Shown one piece after another: positions 59,963 to 64,000 of a stretch of 64,000 bases of DNA. Positions within the stretch are counted from its first letter, which is position 1; each line of letters opens with the position of its first letter. The notes below the pieces were generated by a model that worked only from the letters and a program-made list of their open reading frames with translations, was not told the origin of the DNA and did no database searches. The DNA comes from Channa striata (taxonomy: Eukaryota > Chordata > Actinopteri > Anabantiformes > Channidae). The stretch spans positions 4,598,932 to 4,662,931 of the forward strand of contig CM065169.1 of NCBI GenBank assembly GCA_033026295.1. The letters run 5' to 3'. A program made the position numbers and the translations under genes.

Positions 59963-62264
59963 CTCTCTCTCACTCTAAGTTCAGTATGACAATAGTTACA
60001 GCTTCTGTACGTAGGCTCATGTAGGACACCAAGGTCAATAAAGACTGGGTTATTAATCATTACCACTCAGACATCAGTTCATCTATGTATACAGCGTAGT
60101 GTGCGTAATCTGGCATTTGTTCTGTGCACGTTACCTAGTATGGAAAGTTGTGTCCCTATGAAAAATTACAGAGACCTCATGGAGACACCTGGGAGAAAAA
60201 TCATGGCCATAGTTGTCCCAAAATATGGTAATTCAGACTAAAATGATGCCTCTACATGGCCACTAGGTGATAGCAAAGTCCCACAACTGTGTTCGTATCA
60301 AGAGTCCAACTATGAAGGTACAGAGCTGACAGTGTAAACACAGTAAACTGTGAATCCAGAGAGACGATTCCCTAAATACTGTACTGTCAAACCCCAAGCA
60401 TCAGTTACTGTTACCGTCTTTACAGTGAAATGTTTCTGCCGACTGGGATAAGTGGTTAAACCACACAGAAAACTGCAGGTAAACAGAGTGACTAAGACGC
60501 TAATAAGGACAAAAATACAGTCGGTCATAACTATTGGGGAAAATTACCCTGCTACATTTCCTCAAAATGTGAATCACTGCCTGTCTTGCCAAAAGCAACA
60601 GATCTCCTCAGCCTGTTTTCTCTCTCTCTCCTTTGCTTAAACCATCTGTGGAAAATTGAGTTACTTGCCATTTGGAGGAGTGACATGCTGAGCGGTGGAT
60701 CACATGTTGCATACACAGTGCCTTTAAATGACAGATGAGAGGAGAGATGTGGACACCAGGACGGCTGTCAGCAGCGTGTGATTGAACACATTATGGTCTG
60801 GACTGATCTTAGATAAGCACTGGGTGTGCACTATTAAGGGCCGGCCACACTCATACATGCTGACTTCTGTTTCCAGACAGAGAAGTAAGATGTTCCACTG
60901 CAAGCCATTTCTAATACATAAATAGTTCAGAGCCATGTTAGGCTGATATTCATTTGTTGTTGATACCCATTGTTCACAAAGTGCTTTATTGTTTAGTTCC
61001 TTACTTTCAGTAGAATTAATTTACACTGTGCTTACAACACAAGGATGAGCAACAAACCAAGTGTGAAGAAAAACTTAAAATGAAACTCACTGAAACATTT
61101 GTCCACTAATAGATGTATTTCTGCAGTGGAAGAATTGTGACAGAGAACTGCTCCAACAGCGTCAACACTTAACGACTCACAAGTTGTGGTGAAAACAGTT
61201 GATTCACATCTAAAATAATTGTAATCTAGTGATATGATTTTGTTCCTCAACCCCCAGTGCTAAAGCGCATTAGAACAGGAAATGCCTTTCCCCAAACAGC
61301 TAGAAGCACGTTATTGGTTAAAAAATGGCTGTAGTATTAATATTCTTTCTCAATGAGGCTAATCAGGTCTACCCTTTAAACTGTTTTCAGGGGGTTTTGA
61401 ACAAGGGGAGAATTTGAAATGTTCTGTATGATTTTGTAATAGCACAAACATGGTTCCTTTGTCATGTATTGTTCTAATAGTGACAAAGAAAGGTGTGTTT
61501 ACAAATCTTAAAATATGCTGAAATGTAACCGGATGTGCAGAAGCAAACAGCCAGGTAAACACACCTGCTTCAACATTGTAAAGTTCACATGCTCTGCACC
61601 CTGGTGACGAAATAGACAAACACGAGGCAATGAGCAGGAGGATACTACACACGTGCAGCCTGGATGTCTACATGAATTATCGGTGAAATAATCCTTTTTT
61701 ATGAAGAGAAGCAGGTTCCCCTCAGTGTCAATTTCCTCATATCTCCTCAGTGACACACATGTCACAGTGCTAATATAAGAGGTTAAGAAAAGAGCCACAT
61801 AAACATGGACATGACTGACAAACCATCCTCTCTCATCCATCACTTCTACTCCCAGTGCATGTGCAATCAATCACAGCCGGGCTGCAGCACCATAATGGAG
61901 CAGCAGCTCTGGACAGAGTAGGGTGCCATCCATCAGTTTGAAGGTAATGTGACACTTGTAACGTCTGCCGAGGGGCAGACAAAGTAGCTCAAAGTAAGTG
62001 CTCTGTCCATTGAAGTAACACCTCTGACAAGGTAATGATGATAAAGATGAAGTTTTATGAAATTTTCCTAAGGATTGTCATTAACTCTAGAAATATTCCT
62101 CCTTGTTTTGCATTATATGTTGAACAGAAGATGAGGTCATTTGATTAGGATGTGATGCAGATCTATCTGTTTCAATTGCCTACCAGAATCGATGTCTTTT
62201 AATGCCTATGATCTTTATTTTTATATCAAGTCTCGTTTTGGAAAAAAAAATACTTCAGATAAAC
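55558..62264. other. Long unannotated unique stretch
   Basis: No gene or element is supported. 56640-57420 is richer in G/C and contains purine-rich gagag-type runs; the frame 56689-56946 (+) and its antisense shadow lack domains. The 145-codon frame 59469-59906 is domain-less and of mixed composition. A (CA)n/(CT)n microsatellite lies at 59929-59972. A weak CTCF-like match lies at 60260. Confidence 0.45.
59929..59972. repeat. (CA)n(CT)n compound microsatellite
   Basis: About 15 CA units run directly into about seven CT units. Confidence 0.97.
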
Positions 62265-62545
62265 TACAAACCCACATCCAGAGACGTTTGGACATTGAGT
62301 AAAATGTAAATAAAAAGACAATGCTAGCATTTGAGAATAATTTGATAATTTTTAAATACTTGCTTATTTGGAATTTGATGGCAGCAACACCTTTTTGGTT
62401 AAGTTGTATAAAGCAAAAAAAAAGAACACACCTAATGGAACATCTTGCAGCTAATAACGTCAATGACGTATAAAAAAGCATCCAACAATAGCTGTAAAGT
62501 GATCTGCCTTTTAGAACAAGGTTTCTGCAATATATATGCAAATAA
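62265..62545 (+). mobile_element. Tc1-like 5' end fragment
   Basis: After TA (62265-62266) the sequence reads as a decayed Tc1-like end: caaacccacatccagagacg, tttggacattgagtaaaatg, taaataaaaagacaatgcta. It continues with the internal non-coding motifs ggaatttgatggcagcaaca, ggaacatcttgcagctaata and gtataaaaaagcatccaa, in the order found upstream of the transposase gene in this family. No transposase or right end follows. The minus-strand frames here are artefacts. Confidence 0.65.
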
Positions 62546-64000
62546 CTTGTTTGTTTTATTAATAATAACTATTCCAAAGGTTTGTAGTAATATACACAGG
62601 TAACTATCACATCCGTAAAAGCTCATGATCACAGTACAAAAACTGATAAAATTAGAAAATGCTAATTTAACAAAAGCATAGCTCAAAATCCAGATGCCAA
62701 ACTGAGCAGCCTGCAGTTTAGACTTGACACATACTGCAAAGAATTGGAACATTACTTGGGAGAAAATATGACAAAGGACGGCTACACAGCAAAATGTTCA
62801 TGTCAAACAAGAAGTAGAAAAGAAAGTGTTTTTAATATTAAAAGAATTGATCTCCTAAATTCCAAATTTCCAGTTTTGTTAAAAGAACACAAACGTAATA
62901 AACACAAAAAACTTGTTGCTAACATCAAAGTTAAAAATGAGCATGTTTGTCTGTATTCAGCATTTCTAAGTTATATTTTTCTTAGGTTCAACAATTAAAA
63001 AAATTCCACCAAACACAGGTTTTGATGTAACAACACATAGCATTCTTGTTTTATTTGGTCTATAAAAATGTATGTAGCAATGAGCAAGTAATATTTTGCC
63101 TAGTGTTTTATTATAAATGCTAACATCTGCTTGTGAGAGTACAGGTGACGTGCTGCACCTTTTTAGAAGTAGTCTGCTAGAATGACCCTGATTCCGCTCT
63201 TTTGTAGAGCACTATAGCCTCGTGTGTGTTCCATGTGATCAAAGTACGGCGATATAAATGCTCCTTATAGCTTCCCGTAAGGCCAAAGGGAGCGGGGATG
63301 GGTGGTGGCCTACTGGCCTGCCCATTTTAAACCCAAGGTTGCTTTCCCTCGGCCCACAGAACACTCTTGACAGGCCTAGGTGGTATTTTATTATTTCAGC
63401 TCATTCTGTCTATTGGAACTCTATAATTACTCCCTACATGTCATTTAACTCTGCCTTTTTTTTTCAAATTACATGTCTGACCTTCTCTCGGGAATAGGAT
63501 TTCCCTGCCATGTATTTTAACACACTCTATTTTAAACCCTTTCTCTGTTATTATTTTTCATTTTGGGTTTTTCCTTTAATCATTGTGCTGTGATCTTGCT
63601 TTTTGGTATTTTGTCTGGAACTGAGAGCTAAAATGTTGAAAATGTGAGGCAAACTTATTGCAAGAGCTGCTGCAGTTGGTTCATCTCAAAACCTGCTCAA
63701 AGCAGTGGTGGGATTTGTAGGCTGGCAGCATATTTGTGTTTGTGTGAGTCTGCATATGAATTGAAAGGACAGTGTCAAACCACGTACAACATAATGCAGA
63801 AACCTCTTCCATCATGACTGCCTATCATGATGGAAGACTATATGCAGCCTAGTACGCATTTTAAAACCTAATACAATAAAAACAATATTCGACACTCCAC
63901 ATTGAATATAGAAACAATCAACATGTGGGAGCGGCGGTGATGTTATTTCTAAGAGAGCTCCTCCTCTAATTTTAAACCAAAACATCACATTATTGGACTG
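62546..64000. other. Unannotated sequence
   Basis: No gene supported. The frames at 62744-62998 and 63258-63497 have no recognisable domain. A 12-bp-stem hairpin lies at 63806-63836. Confidence 0.5.
63806..63836. other. Short perfect hairpin
   Basis: Arm cttccatcatga (63806-63817) pairs with tcatgatggaag (63825-63836) across a 7-base loop. There is no following T run or other sign of function. Confidence 0.7.

Noticed and set aside
60260..60273. CTCF site, plus strand
   Set aside because: Two mismatches to the core motif; mentioned only alongside the stronger site.

Overview
The window looks like AT-rich intergenic or long-intron DNA from a teleost (ray-finned) fish. The organism call rests on repeats: an RTE-type LINE with the 3' terminus familiar from teleosts, an L2-type LINE with a SGNH-esterase ORF1, Tc1-like remnants, tRNA-derived fish SINEs, a hAT MITE flanked by an 8-bp duplication, and many CA/GT and AT microsatellites. 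The species cannot be named from the sequence. I found no intact host protein-coding gene, rRNA, tRNA gene, CRISPR array or bacterial-type operon. The open frames outside the transposable elements are short, lack recognisable domains, and often run through microsatellites.

Layout. 1-23.8 kb is mostly unique sequence. It holds a perfect 20-bp-stem hairpin (1501-1543), SINE remnants (1.3, 5.3, 7.8, 10.9 and 17.3 kb), a decayed Tc1-like element (3.8-4.2 kb), a degenerate roughly 140-bp tandem repeat with a hormone-receptor half-site (AGGTCA) in nearly every unit (15.4-16.0 kb), a GT microsatellite (17.6 kb), a probable LINE 3' tail (20.2 kb) and a pyrimidine-rich LTR-like stretch (21.4-22.3 kb). 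23.87-25.91 kb is one RTE LINE insertion bounded by a 14-bp direct repeat, with the endonuclease part missing and a decayed reverse transcriptase. 28.1-28.6 kb is an antisense 3' end of the L2-like family. 31.9-32.5 kb is a Tc1-like MITE. 37.0-37.4 kb is a long imperfect palindrome (foldback element). 40.4-40.9 kb is a hAT MITE. 41.2-45.5 kb is a nearly full-length but dead L2-like LINE, preceded by an antisense copy of its own 3' end. 45.5-64 kb is largely unique, with a 310-bp AT microsatellite (52.3-52.6 kb), a SINE tail (55.4 kb) and another Tc1-like 5' end (62.3 kb).

No genes act together here. The readable biology is the history of mobile elements: target-primed LINE insertions, cut-and-paste MITEs and SINEs. 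Some unique stretches between them have the texture of conserved non-coding elements, but this is only a guess without cross-species alignment. Nothing convincingly represents a new biological system. The items most worth checking are the endonuclease-less RTE copy, the two strong hairpins (1.5 and 27.7 kb), the AGGTCA-bearing tandem repeat, the NF-Y/RFX motif pair at 31.35 kb, and the two inverted-repeat structures (37.0 and 41.2-45.5 kb).
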